Assembly (NCBI RefSeq): GCF_030733205.1 | Contig: NZ_JASHJL010000033.1 | Coordinates: 1-56,684 of the forward strand | Source: Mameliella sp. MMSF_3455 | Lineage (GTDB): Bacteria; Pseudomonadota; Alphaproteobacteria; Rhodobacterales; Rhodobacteraceae | Reading direction: 5' to 3' | Length of the DNA stretch: 56,684 nt | Part shown: positions 55,293 through 56,684 of the stretch, in pieces | Layout of the letters: each line of letters begins with the position of its first letter | Numbering within the stretch: the stretch's first letter is position 1 | Notes under the pieces: model-generated | Databases searched by the model: none | What the model was told of the DNA's origin: nothing | What the model saw: only the letters and a program-made list of their open reading frames with translations | Made by a program: the position numbers and the translations under genes

Positions 55293-56684
<1,392 letters not shown>

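Overview
The window is high-GC DNA from an alphaproteobacterium, most likely of the Rhodobacteraceae/Roseobacter lineage. This rests on the gene order hom-glpX-recJ-tRNA-Glu, a DUF6280-type protein beside efp, tRNA-Cys-pcm-tolC followed by a PopZ-like protein, an arsenosugar-type glycosyltransferase, and a G-run/C-run intergenic repeat of a kind I remember from that family. No complete insertion sequence, phage or CRISPR array is visible.

Region 1 (about 1-17.4 kb) is the outstanding part: a catabolic island for short-chain alkanes or ketones. A divergent sigma-54 factor (1059-2315) faces a soluble diiron monooxygenase operon of the propane monooxygenase type: prmA, prmB (reductase), prmC, prmD, amidohydrolase, DUF59-like protein, GroEL paralogue, Zn alcohol dehydrogenase. 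The leader between rpoN and prmA carries repeated TGTAACG-type boxes, an A-tract/IHF-like stretch and a -24/-12 element, the layout of an enhancer-dependent promoter. The operon then continues beyond the actinobacterial version as I know it: a glyoxalase I with all four metal ligands, a Tat-exported small subunit, a GMC flavoprotein with a C-x5-C-x3-C Fe-S motif, katG and a hypothetical gene. I propose a route propane -> 2-propanol -> acetone -> acetol -> methylglyoxal -> glyoxalase. Long stem-loops without U-tracts separate several of the genes.

Region 2 (17.4-42 kb) is mostly ordinary chromosome: a decayed formylglycine-generating-enzyme-like gene, tRNA-Cys, pcm-tolC-PopZ-like, DUF6280/efp, ygfZ with a fructosamine-kinase-like gene, an exporter ABC protein, a phosphatase, lolCD, two aminotransferases, an Ldh2-family dehydrogenase, a thioesterase with a small EamA/YdcZ-type transporter, two tandem lipoprotein cytochromes c, a TetR regulator, then hom-glpX-recJ-tRNA-Glu.

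Region 3 (42-52 kb) is metabolic accessory DNA: an acyl-CoA dehydrogenase divergent from a MarR regulator, and a co-directional LysR-hyuA-hyuB-FAD oxidoreductase-NAD epimerase cluster with overlapping genes.

Region 4 (52-56.7 kb) has a cobalamin riboswitch in front of an unrecognised 101-residue Cys/His-containing protein, a large MscS-type channel on the other strand, and a PIG-L deacetylase that runs off the window in a (Pro-Glu)n repeat. All functions are read from sequence motifs and memory of families; no search was run.
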